Below, in pieces: positions 55,944 through 64,000 of a DNA stretch of 64,000 bases. The position numbers were made by a program, and so were the translations under genes. Each line of letters opens with the position of its first letter. Position 1 is the stretch's first letter. Below the pieces are notes generated by a model that saw only the letters and a program-made list of their open reading frames with translations, made no database searches and was not told where the DNA came from. This DNA comes from Pseudoroseomonas cervicalis (GTDB taxonomy: Bacteria > Pseudomonadota > Alphaproteobacteria > Acetobacterales > Acetobacteraceae), in assembly GCF_030818485.1 (NCBI RefSeq), contig NZ_JAUTAJ010000004.1, positions 558,001-622,000 of the forward strand, written 5' to 3'.

Positions 55944-56495
55944 TTAGCCGAGGGACGCGGCGCTGTCACCTGCACCCGCCGTCAACCACAGCGTGAGCCG
56001 GGCCAGCAGCGCCGCCTCCGCCGCGCTGCCCGCGGCGGGCGGGCGCGGGCCGGGGTCGAAGGCCGGCGGTGCCGCGCGCCAGAGCGGCGTGCCGGCCTGG
56101 CGCGCGGCGCTTTCCACCTGGGGCCAGGCCGGGCAGCCCGCCTCCAGCACCAGCGCCGCCACGCCGCTGCCGAGCGCGGCCAGCGCGAAGCCCGGCATGG
56201 CGCCGCAATCCAGCACGGCCAGCGGCCGCGGCGCGCCTTGCAGCCCCTCCGCCGCCGCCGCCAGCGTCGCCAGCAGCAGGGCGGGCGACATCCAGGCGGC
56301 GGCGCCGGGCGGGGTGAGGAAGGGCAGGGCGGTGGCGGCGTCCTGGCCGGGCCCGGCCTGCGCCGCCGCGCGCAGCGCCAGCCGCGCCGAGGCCGCGCCG
56401 CGCAGCAGCACCGCCGGCAGCCTCCCTGTGGATGGCGACAGCGTCTCGCCGCCGGGCGCGCGGGCGGGGGGCGGTGGCGAGGCGGGCTCGGTCAT
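55944..56495 (-). CDS. hypothetical protein
   Basis: 183-residue protein, Ala/Pro/Gly-rich. It starts at ATG 56495 with GGAG six bases upstream. The centre (LLLATLAAAAEGLQGAPRPL and LAVLDCGAMPGFALAALGSG) looks like a folded alpha/beta core, but no family is recognised. It is 36 bases upstream of the aldolase gene and may share its transcript. No signal peptide is apparent. Confidence 0.65.
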   Translation of the reverse strand: MTEPASPPPPARAPGGETLSPSTGRLPAVLLRGAASARLALRAAAQAGPGQDAATALPFLTPPGAAAWMSPALLLATLAAAAEGLQGAPRPLAVLDCGAMPGFALAALGSGVAALVLEAGCPAWPQVESAARQAGTPLWRAAPPAFDPGPRPPAAGSAAEAALLARLTLWLTAGAGDSAASLG

Positions 56496-56629
56496 GGCTT
56501 CTCCGTCATCCGGCTTGCCGCCGCGTGGCAGAAGCCACGGACAAGTTGTTGACCATCCGTTGACCCTGCCCGCGCGGCCCGCGTAAAGCCTGACAGCATG
56601 AAGTCCAAGGCGCGAGCGAAGGCGGCAGC

Positions 56630-56911
56630 ATGAGCGATGCGGTGAGCGAGGCCGCGACCCGGCTGGAGCAGGCGGTGGAGCGGCTGGCGGCGGCGCTGGC
56701 GCGCCCGGTTCCGCCCGGCGCGGCACAGCCCCAGGGCGTGCCGCCCGAGGCGGTGGCGGCGCTGTCGGCCCGGCTGGACGACACGCTGGCGCGGCTGCGC
56801 ACCGCGCTCGCCGAGGTCGAGGCCGGCGAGGCCGCGGCGGCCGAGGCCGATGCGGCCGAATCGGAGCCGGAAGCGGGCATGGGCCCCGCCGGCATGAGCA
56901 AGGGGAGCTGA
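56630..56911 (+). CDS. small coiled-coil protein upstream of zapA
   Basis: 93 residues with two helical coiled-coil stretches (EAATRLEQAVERLAAALA and ALSARLDDTLARLRTALAEV) and an acidic tail. This position directly before zapA often holds a DUF4164-like protein in Alphaproteobacteria. A function in division is possible by context only. It is separated from zapA by two bases. Confidence 0.75.
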   Translation: MSDAVSEAATRLEQAVERLAAALARPVPPGAAQPQGVPPEAVAALSARLDDTLARLRTALAEVEAGEAAAAEADAAESEPEAGMGPAGMSKGS

Positions 56912-56913
56912 GC

Positions 56914-57243
56914 GTGGGGCAGGTCACGGTTCGCGTTGGCGGCTATACCCATCCCGTCTCCTGCGAGGATGGCCAGGAGGGCCATCTGATCGCGCTGGCC
57001 GCCGAGGTGGACCGCCGCGTCTCCTCGATCCGCGCCATGGGCGGGCAGTTCGGCGAGAGCCGGCTGCTGCTGCTGGCGGCGCTGCTGCTGGCGGATGAGA
57101 TCCACGACCTGCGGGTCGAGCTGTCGCGCGCCAAATCCGCCCCCGCCGGCAGCGGGCCGGCCGCCGACCCGGCGCTGGCCGACCGGCTCTCGCGCCTGGC
57201 CGAGAAGATCGAGGGCATTGCGGCGACGCTCGACGCCTCCTAA
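56914..57243 (+). CDS. zapA: cell division protein ZapA
   Basis: 109-residue FtsZ-ring stabiliser. It starts at GTG 56914. The N-terminal strand-rich half has VTVRVGGYTHPVSCEDGQEG, followed by HLIALAAEVDRRVSSIR. The C-terminal helix (LLLLAALLLADEIHDLRVEL, then a second coiled coil) makes the dimer/tetramer. The zapA-6S RNA-cyclo-ligase order downstream is widely conserved in proteobacteria. Confidence 0.93.
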   Translation: MGQVTVRVGGYTHPVSCEDGQEGHLIALAAEVDRRVSSIRAMGGQFGESRLLLLAALLLADEIHDLRVELSRAKSAPAGSGPAADPALADRLSRLAEKIEGIAATLDAS

Positions 57244-57245
57244 AT

Positions 57246-57388
57246 GGGGTGGGCGGAGCTGCCGGGTGCGTCAGGCAACTTTATCCCTGGGGCCAATAAG
57301 CATCCTCCGGGAGCTGGCTCTGACCGGGCCCTGGTCCGGTTATCTGGCGCCCACCTGCTCACGCAGGCCTTAGGAGGATAAGACGCCA
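57246..57388 (+). ncRNA. ssrS: 6S RNA (ssrS)
   Basis: The 151-base gap between zapA and the formyl-THF cyclo-ligase gene is the standard site of 6S RNA, which binds sigma-70 RNA polymerase and dampens transcription in stationary phase. The segment can fold into a long, interrupted hairpin. GGTGGGCG near the 5' end pairs with CGCCCACC near 57350, an apical ACCGG/CCGGT stem lies in between, and the unpaired middle would form the polymerase-binding bubble. The ends are approximate. The call rests on location and fold, not on a model search. Confidence 0.75.
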
Positions 57389-57394
57389 ACGGCC

Positions 57395-58003
57395 ATGGTG
57401 GCTCCGCACGTCATTCCGCTCACCCCCGCCGCCGATCCGCCGCAGCTGGCCGCCGAGAAGGCGGCGCTGCGGCAGCAGGCGCTGGCGCGCCGCGCCACGC
57501 TGGATGGCCAGGGCGCGGCCGAGGCGCTGGCCGGCATCGTGCTGGCGCATTGCCCGCCGCCGCCGGGCGCCATCGTCGCCGGCTTCTGGCCGATGGGCGA
57601 GGAGATCGACATCCGCCCGCTGCTGGCGCGGCTCGCGGCGCGGGGCCATGCCATCGCCCTGCCGGTGACGCCGCCGCGCGGCGCGCCGCTGCTGTTCCGC
57701 CGCTGGCGCCAGGGCGAGGCGCTGCAGCCCGGGCGCTTCGGCACCTCCACCCCGCCCGAGGAAGCACCGCTGCTGCGCCCGGACTGGCTGCTGGTGCCGC
57801 TGCTCGCCTTCGACCGGCGCGGCGCGCGGCTGGGCTATGGTGGCGGCTATTACGACCGCACCCTGGCGGCGCTGCCCGGCGCCACCACGATCGGCGTCGC
57901 CTATGCGGCGCAGGAGGTGCCGGCGGTGCCGACCGGCCCGAACGACCGGATGCTCTCCGGCATCGCCACCGAGACGGCGTATCTTCCCTCCGAAAGGTTC
58001 TGA
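57395..58003 (+). CDS. 5-formyltetrahydrofolate cyclo-ligase
   Basis: ATP-dependent conversion of 5-formyl-THF to 5,10-methenyl-THF (YgfA/MTHFS), 202 residues. AAEKAALRQQALARRATLD is the usual basic N-terminal helix. FWPMGEEIDIRPLL (near 66-79) and LLVPLLAFDRRGARLGYGGGYYDRTLA (split as LLVPLLAFD and RLGYGGGYYDR) form the active site. The start at ATG 57395 is 13 bases after AGGAGGAT, a long spacing; GTG 57398 is an alternative. Confidence 0.94.
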   Translation: MVAPHVIPLTPAADPPQLAAEKAALRQQALARRATLDGQGAAEALAGIVLAHCPPPPGAIVAGFWPMGEEIDIRPLLARLAARGHAIALPVTPPRGAPLLFRRWRQGEALQPGRFGTSTPPEEAPLLRPDWLLVPLLAFDRRGARLGYGGGYYDRTLAALPGATTIGVAYAAQEVPAVPTGPNDRMLSGIATETAYLPSERF

Positions 58004-58006
58004 GAA

Positions 58007-58828
58007 TTGCGTATCCTGTTCCTGGGTGACGTGGTCGGCCGCTCCGGCCGCGACGCCCTGACGAGCGAGCTGCCCGGCCTGCGCGCCCGGCTGAAGGCCG
58101 ATCTGGTCGTGGTCAATGCCGAGAATGCCAGCCACGGCTTCGGTGTCTCCCCCGACATGGTGCGGGCCTTCCTGGCGGCGGGCGCGGATGTGCTGACGCT
58201 CGGCAACCACAGCTGGGACCGCAAGGAGATCATCGGCTTCATCGATGGCGAGCCGCGGCTGATCCGCCCGATGAACTATCCGCCCGGCACGCCGGGCCGC
58301 GGCGCCACCGTCGTCGAGGTCCCCGGCGGCCGCAAGGCGCTGGTGATGAACGTCATGGGCCGGCTGTTCATGGAGCCGCTGGACGATCCGTTCCGCGCCG
58401 CGCAGGCGGAGCTGGCGAAGCACAGCATGGGGCAGGGCGGCACGGTGCAGGCCATCCTGGTCGACATCCATGCCGAGGCGACCAGCGAGAAGATGGCCTT
58501 CGCGCACAGTTTCGACGGCCGCGTCAGCCTGGTGGTGGGCACCCACACCCATGTGCCGAGCGCCGATCACCGCATCCTGGAGAATGGCACCGCCTACCAG
58601 ACCGATGCCGGCATGTGCGGCGACTATGACAGCGTGATCGGCATGCAGAAGGGCGGCGCGGCGCTGCGCTTCTGGAAGAAGGTGCCGGGCGAGAAGCTGG
58701 CCCCGGCCGAGGGCACCGCCAGCCTGTCCGGCGTGTTTGTCGAGACCGATGATGCGACCGGCCTGGCGAAGCGGATCGAGCCGGTGCGCCTGGGCGGCCA
58801 CCTGGCCCAGGCGATGCCCGTCGTTTAG
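58007..58828 (+). CDS. YmdB-family metallophosphoesterase (TIGR00282)
   Basis: 273-residue metal-dependent phosphodiesterase. It starts at TTG 58007, three bases after the cyclo-ligase stop, with GAAAGG upstream. Metal ligands are in RILFLGDVVGRSGRDAL (Asp), VVNAENASHGFG (Asn, Glu), LTLGNHSWDRKEI (Asn, His), VDIHAEATSEK and VGTHTHVPSAD (His). Family members hydrolyse 2',3'-cyclic nucleotides; the cellular role is unknown. It is followed by an A/T-rich repeat acting as terminator. Confidence 0.92.
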   Translation: MRILFLGDVVGRSGRDALTSELPGLRARLKADLVVVNAENASHGFGVSPDMVRAFLAAGADVLTLGNHSWDRKEIIGFIDGEPRLIRPMNYPPGTPGRGATVVEVPGGRKALVMNVMGRLFMEPLDDPFRAAQAELAKHSMGQGGTVQAILVDIHAEATSEKMAFAHSFDGRVSLVVGTHTHVPSADHRILENGTAYQTDAGMCGDYDSVIGMQKGGAALRFWKKVPGEKLAPAEGTASLSGVFVETDDATGLAKRIEPVRLGGHLAQAMPVV

Positions 58829-58954
58829 TTTCTTCTTTCAGTTTGGCGTCCCGCTTCAGGCCATAGGCGGGACGCCAGCTGACAAAAGTTTTTTGGTTCT
58901 TTTTTTAAAAAAAGAACGCTTTCTTCTTTCGCTTTGATGCTTCGCCTTCGGCGC
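58829..58954. repeat. A/T-rich hairpin intergenic repeat, copy 2
   Basis: Arms GGCGTCCCGC (58845-58854) and GCGGGACGCC (58867-58876) with a 12-base loop closely match copy 1 (7935-7966), including GGCC and TAG in the loop. A perfect GTTCTTTTTTT/AAAAAAAGAAC palindrome (58896-58917) follows; in copy 1 the equivalent palindrome lies on the other side of the core. Like copy 1 it separates two convergent genes. Confidence 0.8.
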
Positions 58955-59605
58955 TCAATACAGGTTGGCGCTGATATGCGGCGCGTGCACCTCGTCGAAT
59001 TCGCGCGCATCGACCAGCCCGCCGGTGTGCGCGGCCAGCAGCTCGCCGCCTGTCGGCGCCGCCGCCGGCTTGGCCCGGCCGCCCCAGAGCTTGGACCGCA
59101 CCAGCGCCCGGGCGCATTGCATATAGACCTCGCGCACCTCGACCAGCAGCACCGTGGCCGGCGCCTGGCCCTGCACGGTGTAGCGCTGCAGCAGGGCAGG
59201 GTCGGCGCTGATGCGGCCCTGGCCGCCGATGCGCAGCGTCTCGCCCACCCCCGGCACCAGGAAGAGCAGGGCGAGCGCCGGGTCGTCCAGGATGTCGCGC
59301 AGCGCGTCCAGCCGGTGGTTGCCGCGCCGGTCGGGCAGGGCCAGGGTGGTCTCGTCCAGCACCTCGACGAAGCCGGGCGCGTCGCCGCGCGGCGTGCAAT
59401 GGGCGCCGCGGGCGCCGCGGGTGGCCAGCAGGCAGAAGGGGCTGGCGGCGATGAAGGCGGCCGAGCGCGGGTCGATGCGGCTGGCCACCTTCTTCATCAC
59501 GATGTCGGAGGCCGGCGGATAGAGCGCCTCCAGCGCGGCATGGCTGGCGACGCGATGCGCCTCGTCCGGGACGATCGGCGGGGCGGGGGGCGGGGCGTCG
59601 GTCAT
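58955..59605 (-). CDS. PPOX-class FMN-dependent flavoprotein (MSMEG_1061 type)
   Basis: 216-residue split-barrel flavin protein of the pyridoxamine-phosphate-oxidase superfamily, starting at ATG 59605. [20 protein letters not shown], then [15 protein letters not shown] and [18 protein letters not shown], follow the family's FMN-binding order. [20 protein letters not shown] is the C-terminal signature. The substrate is unknown. It is convergent with the phosphoesterase gene and divergent from yebC. Confidence 0.9.
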   Translation of the reverse strand: MTDAPPPAPPIVPDEAHRVASHAALEALYPPASDIVMKKVASRIDPRSAAFIAASPFCLLATRGARGAHCTPRGDAPGFVEVLDETTLALPDRRGNHRLDALRDILDDPALALLFLVPGVGETLRIGGQGRISADPALLQRYTVQGQAPATVLLVEVREVYMQCARALVRSKLWGGRAKPAAAPTGGELLAAHTGGLVDAREFDEVHAPHISANLY

Positions 59606-59840
59606 GGCGCGGCGGCGGCCTTCTCGGCTCACCGGGCGGCGATGCGCCCGGTGCCTCCGGTGTCGGAGAGGGTTGCGGCACCCCCAGCCATACGGGCCGG
59701 CACGCCATCGCGCCAGACCGGACGGTGCAGCGGCGCCATGCCGGCATGCCCGGCGGGGCCAGGCCCCCTCGCACAGCGGCACGCGGCGCGGTATAGGGGC
59801 CAACCCCCGGAACATCCCGAGAATACCGGAGAGCAAGCGC

Positions 59841-60590
59841 GTGGCCGGCCATTCCCAGTTCAAGAACATCATGCACCGCAAGGGCGCGCAGGACGCCAAG
59901 CGCGCGCGCGCCTTCGCCAAGCTGATCCGCGAGATCACCGTCAGCGCCCGCCAGGGCCTGCCCGATCCCGCCTTCAACCCGCGGCTGCGCTCGGCGGTGC
60001 AGGCGGCGCGTGTCGCCAACATGACCAAGGACACGATCGACCGCGCCATCAAGAAGGCCAGCGGCGCCGCCGCCGGCGAGGATTATGTCGAGGTCCGCTA
60101 TGAGGGCTACGGCCCGGCCGGCGTCGCCATCATCGTCGAGACGCTGACCGACAACCGCAACCGCACCGCCTCCGACATCCGCTCGGCCTTCTCGAAATAT
60201 GGCGGCGCGCTGGGCGAGACCAATTCGGTGGCCTTCCAGTTCGAGCGCAACGGCGTGGTCCGCTACCCGGCCGCCGCGGCCGATGCGGACGCCATGCTGG
60301 AGGCCGCCATCGAGGCGGGCGCGGCCGATGTCGAGAGCGGCGCGGAAGGCCATGAGATCCGCACCGCCATCGAGGACCTCTTCACCGTCCGCGACGCGCT
60401 GGAGGAAAAGTTCGGCCCGGCGGAGAGCGCCAAGCTGGAATGGCGCCCCAATGTCACGGTCGAGCTGGACGAGGAGAAGGCGCGCAGCGTGCTGAAGCTG
60501 ATCGACGTGCTGGACGAGCATGACGACGTGCAGACGGTGACCGCCAATTTCGAGGTGCCGGAAGACGTCCTCGCCCGGCTGTCGGACTGA
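59841..60590 (+). CDS. yebC: YebC/PmpR-family regulator
   Basis: 249-residue protein starting at GTG 59841 ([21 protein letters not shown]), a start that exactly restores the family's conserved N-terminus. [39 protein letters not shown] and [20 protein letters not shown] are signatures. Members bind DNA, and some help ribosomes pass polyproline stretches. It lies directly upstream of ruvC, a common order. Confidence 0.96.
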   Translation: MAGHSQFKNIMHRKGAQDAKRARAFAKLIREITVSARQGLPDPAFNPRLRSAVQAARVANMTKDTIDRAIKKASGAAAGEDYVEVRYEGYGPAGVAIIVETLTDNRNRTASDIRSAFSKYGGALGETNSVAFQFERNGVVRYPAAAADADAMLEAAIEAGAADVESGAEGHEIRTAIEDLFTVRDALEEKFGPAESAKLEWRPNVTVELDEEKARSVLKLIDVLDEHDDVQTVTANFEVPEDVLARLSD

Positions 60591-60595
60591 CGGCC

Positions 60596-61102
60596 ATGGT
60601 CCGGCTGCTCGGCCTCGACCCCGGGCTCCAGCACACCGGCTGGGGCGTGGTGGAAAGCTCGGGCAGCCGGCTGCGGCACCTGGGCGATGGGGTGATCTCC
60701 ACCACCGCCGATCTGTCGCTGGCCGAGCGGCTCTGCCAGATCCACCGCGCGCTGAACACGCTGCTCGAGCTGTGGAAGCCGGATGAGGCGGCGGTGGAGC
60801 ACACCTATGTCAACAAGAACCCCGGCGCCGCGCTGAAGCTCGGCCAGGCGCGCGGGGTGGTGCTGCTGGCGCCCGCTCTGGCCGGGCTGCCGGTCGCCGA
60901 ATACCAGGCGATGGAGGTCAAGCGCGCCGTGGTCGGCACCGGCCACGCCGACAAGGTGCAGGTGGCCGAGATGGTGCGCCGCCTGCTGCCGGGCGCCACG
61001 CTGCGTCGCGCCGATGCCTCGGACGCGCTGGCGGTCGCCATCTGCCACGCGCATCACCGCAACACCCGTGTCGCTCTGGCGAAAGGCTACGTCCCGGCAT
61101 GA
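60596..61102 (+). CDS. ruvC: Holliday junction endonuclease RuvC
   Basis: 168-residue resolvase that nicks Holliday junctions with RuvAB. The first acidic residue is in RLLGLDPGLQHTGWGVV (D7). The second is in AAVEHTYVNKNPGAALKLGQ. The last ones are in RRADASDALAVAICHAH. The start at ATG 60596 is five bases after yebC. The stop overlaps the ruvA start (ATGA). Confidence 0.97.
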   Translation: MVRLLGLDPGLQHTGWGVVESSGSRLRHLGDGVISTTADLSLAERLCQIHRALNTLLELWKPDEAAVEHTYVNKNPGAALKLGQARGVVLLAPALAGLPVAEYQAMEVKRAVVGTGHADKVQVAEMVRRLLPGATLRRADASDALAVAICHAHHRNTRVALAKGYVPA

Positions 61103-61722
61103 TCGGCAAGCTCACCGGCAGGCTGGACAGCCAGTTCGACGGCGGCTGCATCTTCGACGTCAACGGGGTGGGCTATCTGGTGGCCTGCTCGGCCCGCACC
61201 CTGGCCGCCCTGCCGCCGCCGCCCGGCATCGGCTCTCTGCTGATCGAGACGGTGGTGCGCGAGGACGCCATCCTGCTCTACGGCTTCGCCGATGCCACGG
61301 AGCGCGACTGGTACCGCACGCTGACCGGCATCCAGGGCGTCGGGCCGAAGGTGGCGCTCGGCCTGCTCTCCACCCTGTCGCCGGCCGATCTGGCCCGTGC
61401 GCTGATCGCCGGCGACAAGGGCGCCATCAACCGCGCCCCCGGCGTGGGCCCCAAGCTGGCGGCCCGGCTGGTGGCGGAACTGTGCGACAAGGTCGGCGCC
61501 CTGCCGACCGGGCCGGGGCTGTCGGCCGGCACCGTGACCATCGCGGCGCAGCTGCCGCCGGCCGACCGGGCGCAGGCGGATGCCATCTCGGCGCTCACCA
61601 ATCTCGGCTGGAAGCGCCCGGAAGCCGCCGGGGCGGTGCAGCGCGTGGCCGAGAAGCTGGGCGAGGGGGCGGGGCTCGAATCGCTGATCCGCGAGGCGCT
61701 GAAGGAACTGGCGCCGCGATGA
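61099..61722 (+). CDS. ruvA: Holliday junction branch-migration subunit RuvA
   Basis: 207-residue tetramer-forming junction-binding protein. MIGKLTGRLD and VNGVGYLVACS form domain I. LTGIQGVGPKVALGLLSTL and INRAPGVGPKLAARLVAEL are the two helix-hairpin-helix motifs. The C-terminal domain III (ADAISALTNLGWKRPEAAGA) contacts RuvB. The stop is 154 bases before ruvB, with the gap filled by a palindromic repeat. Confidence 0.97.
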   Translation: MIGKLTGRLDSQFDGGCIFDVNGVGYLVACSARTLAALPPPPGIGSLLIETVVREDAILLYGFADATERDWYRTLTGIQGVGPKVALGLLSTLSPADLARALIAGDKGAINRAPGVGPKLAARLVAELCDKVGALPTGPGLSAGTVTIAAQLPPADRAQADAISALTNLGWKRPEAAGAVQRVAEKLGEGAGLESLIREALKELAPR

Positions 61723-61737
61723 GGTCCCCGAAAGGCT

Positions 61738-61863
61738 GGGGGAATGAATTCCCCCAGACCCCCATCTTTTTTCTGCCAGTTGGGGCCAGTGCCGGAGGGC
61801 GCGCCAGCGGCGCGCCCGAGAACGGACAAAACGAGAAGGGGGTCCGGGGGAATTCATTCCCCC
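61738..61863. repeat. GGGGGAATGAATTCCCCC-type repeat, inverted pair, between ruvA and ruvB
   Basis: GGGGGAATGAATTCCCCC at 61738-61755 and its reverse complement at 61846-61863 bracket the unit. Inside, ACCCCCATCTTTTTTCTG on the left mirrors GAGAAGGGGGTCC on the right, and a central GGGCGCGCC/GGCGCGCCC hairpin lies near 61797-61817. The whole can form a long cruciform. The same modules occur at 16215-16325. Confidence 0.85.
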
Positions 61864-61876
61864 GGAATCTGCGCCG

Positions 61877-62905
61877 ATGAGCGACCGCATCTCCGACCCG
61901 CATCGCAGCGAGGAAGACGCCGCCGAGGCCACGCTGCGGCCGCAGACCCTGGACGATTTCACCGGCCAGAAGGCGCTGCGCGAGAATCTGGCCATCTTCA
62001 TCCAGGCCGCCCGCACAAGGGGCGAGGCGCTGGACCACGTGCTGCTGCACGGGCCGCCGGGGCTCGGCAAGACCACGCTCGCCCAGATCGTGGCGCGGGA
62101 GATGGGGGTGGGCTTCCGCGCCACCTCCGGCCCGGTGCTGCAAAGGGCAGGGGACCTCGCCGCGATTCTCACCAATCTGCAGCCGCGCGACGTGCTGTTC
62201 GTCGATGAGATCCACCGGCTGCAGCCGGCGCTGGAGGAAACCCTCTACCCGGCGATGGAGGATTTCCAGCTCGACCTCATCATCGGCGAGGGCCCGGCGG
62301 CGCGCACCGTGCGCATCGACCTCCCCCCCTTCACCCTGGTGGGGGCCACGACGCGGGCCGGGCTGCTGGCGACGCCGCTGCGCGACCGCTTCGGCATCCC
62401 GCTGCGCCTGCAATTCTACACGCCGGAGGAGCTGCTGCTGATCGTCCGCCGCGGCGCGCAGAAGCTTGGCTTCGCGCTCACCGAGGAAGGCGCGGCCGAG
62501 ATCGCCAACCGCTCCCGCGGCACGCCGCGCATCGCCGGTCGCCTGCTGCGCCGGGTGCGCGATTTCGCCCTCGTCTCCGGCAAGCCGGCCGACCGCGCCA
62601 TGGCGGATGCCGCGCTGAACCGGCTGGAGGTGGACGGCAAGGGGCTGGACGCCATGGACCGCCGCTATCTCCGCCGCATCGCCGAGCATCATCATGGCGG
62701 TCCGGTGGGCGTCGAGACCCTGGCCGCGGCGCTCGCCGAAGGCCGCGACACGCTGGAGGAGGTGGTCGAGCCCTACCTGATCCAGGAAGGCTTCGTGCTG
62801 CGCACCCCGCGCGGCCGGGTGCTGGGCGACCTGGCCTGGCGGCATCTGGGCATGAGCCCGCCCGCCGGCACCCAGGCCGACCTGCTGGGCGGCGGCCTGT
62901 CGTGA
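61877..62905 (+). CDS. ruvB: Holliday junction helicase RuvB
   Basis: 342-residue AAA+ motor. [19 protein letters not shown] opens the domain. Walker A is [13 protein letters not shown] (near 59-71), Walker [11 protein letters not shown], sensor 1 LVGATTRAG, and the arginine-finger region [14 protein letters not shown]. The winged-helix domain follows ([20 protein letters not shown]). The start at ATG 61877 has only a weak ribosome-binding site (the repeat ends 13 bases before). Its stop overlaps the thioesterase GTG. Confidence 0.97.
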   Translation: MSDRISDPHRSEEDAAEATLRPQTLDDFTGQKALRENLAIFIQAARTRGEALDHVLLHGPPGLGKTTLAQIVAREMGVGFRATSGPVLQRAGDLAAILTNLQPRDVLFVDEIHRLQPALEETLYPAMEDFQLDLIIGEGPAARTVRIDLPPFTLVGATTRAGLLATPLRDRFGIPLRLQFYTPEELLLIVRRGAQKLGFALTEEGAAEIANRSRGTPRIAGRLLRRVRDFALVSGKPADRAMADAALNRLEVDGKGLDAMDRRYLRRIAEHHHGGPVGVETLAAALAEGRDTLEEVVEPYLIQEGFVLRTPRGRVLGDLAWRHLGMSPPAGTQADLLGGGLS

Positions 62906-63327
62906 GCTGGCCGCATCGCTGGCCGGTCCGGGTCTATTTCGAGGACACCGACGCGGGCGGGATCGCCTATCACGCGAGCTATCTCCGCTGGGCAGAGCGG
63001 GGCCGCACGGAATCCTTGCGTGCCATAAACTTGCCGCATCAAGTTATGATAGAACGTCACTCTTCGATGCTCGTGGTGCGGCGCATCGAAGTGGAGTATG
63101 TGGCCCCCGCACGGCTCGACGATTCCCTGTTCGTGGAAACCGCGGTGCGCCGCTTCGGCGGCGCCTCGGTGGACCTCGCGCAGGACATCCGGGACGAGGC
63201 GGGCGGCTACAAGGCGCGGCTGCGCGTCGGTCTGGTCTGTGTGCGTGCCGGCGACATGCGCCCGGGTCCCGTGCCGGGCCCCTGGCGCGAGGCCTTCCGG
63301 CTGGCGGCGCAGGCGGCGGCCGGCTGA
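62902..63327 (+). CDS. ybgC: Tol-Pal system-associated acyl-CoA thioesterase YbgC
   Basis: 141-residue hot-dog thioesterase starting at GTG 62902 inside the ruvB stop. [27 protein letters not shown] contains the catalytic Asp motif of YbgC ([12 protein letters not shown]). The position before tolQ is the standard start of the tol-pal cluster. In enterobacteria it acts on short or acyl-carrier-bound thioesters at the inner membrane. Confidence 0.94.
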   Translation: MSWPHRWPVRVYFEDTDAGGIAYHASYLRWAERGRTESLRAINLPHQVMIERHSSMLVVRRIEVEYVAPARLDDSLFVETAVRRFGGASVDLAQDIRDEAGGYKARLRVGLVCVRAGDMRPGPVPGPWREAFRLAAQAAAG

Positions 63328-63421
63328 ACCGCCGGGCCTTGTGCCGCAGGGTCGCACCGGGCGGCCGGACGGAAAGAAGAGTGTGCCGGCCGCGCCGGCG
63401 GGGTGAGAGAAGGAGAATGCC

Positions 63422-64000
<579 letters not shown>

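Noticed and set aside
59606..59840. A gene in the gap between the PPOX flavoprotein and yebC
   Set aside because: No frame with ribosome-binding site or recognisable product; it is taken as the divergent promoter region.

Overview
The window is a very GC-rich, gene-dense stretch of bacterial chromosome. Third codon positions are almost all G or C, so long spurious open frames appear on every strand. The gene set points to an alphaproteobacterium of the Rhodospirillales, most likely Acetobacteraceae of the Roseomonas type. The evidence is the zapA-6S RNA-formyl-THF cyclo-ligase block, ruvCAB next to ybgC-tolQ, an EcfG-like stress sigma factor with GGAAC/CGTT promoters, a GlgE with an extra N-terminal domain, and many ATGA/GTGA stop-start overlaps. 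No tRNA, rRNA, insertion sequence, prophage or CRISPR array was seen, and no gene-free stretch exceeds 300 bases.

Layout. 1-8.0 kb: a lactate-permease-like transporter (cut by the window edge), a chemoreceptor, an iron-type alcohol dehydrogenase, secF/secD and a Gfo/Idh/MocA oxidoreductase. 8.0-16.2 kb: a catabolic block. A leftward operon (SDR, MarR, enoyl-CoA hydratase, acyl-CoA dehydrogenase, benzoate-type CoA ligase, thioesterase, RidA-like) is divergent from a 768-residue flavin monooxygenase/old-yellow-enzyme fusion. This is the architecture of the aerobic 2-aminobenzoyl-CoA (anthranilate) route. Two copies of TTGAAGCYTAAA in the divergent promoter look like MarR operators. 16.3-17.4 kb: an iron-binding periplasmic protein with a Fur-like dyad. 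17.5-34.7 kb: one leftward trehalose/alpha-glucan operon, glgE-treS/maltokinase-glgB-glgX-treZ-malQ-treY. In it treZ carries two single-base frameshifts.

34.9-37.1 kb: egtB-egtD for ergothioneine. 37.2-44.4 kb: a stress island with a DUF2383 four-helix protein, ku-ligD (NHEJ), several small proteins (one KGG-repeat), a PRC-barrel protein and an EcfG-like sigma factor. At least four of these genes have GGAAC-N16-CGTT-like promoters, all with exactly 16-base spacers. 44.5-50.6 kb: the most striking region, a DSF quorum-sensing module. It has an RpfF-type crotonase with both catalytic glutamates and, convergent to it, an RpfC-like five-TM hybrid kinase co-transcribed with a REC-PAS-GGDEF-EAL protein. 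That protein sits where RpfG (REC-HD-GYP) would be expected.

50.8-64 kb: two glutathione transferases, a YnjB-like binding protein, a cupin, thiE-fba, zapA-6S RNA-formyl-THF cyclo-ligase, a YmdB-type phosphoesterase, a PPOX flavoprotein, yebC-ruvC-ruvA-ruvB-ybgC and the start of tolQ.

Two families of intergenic palindromic repeats recur. One has the core GGGGGAATGAATTCCCCC (16.2 kb and 61.7 kb, the latter splitting ruvA from ruvB). The other has GGCGTCCCGC/GCGGGACGCC arms with A/T-rich hairpins (7.9 kb and 58.8 kb, both between convergent genes).
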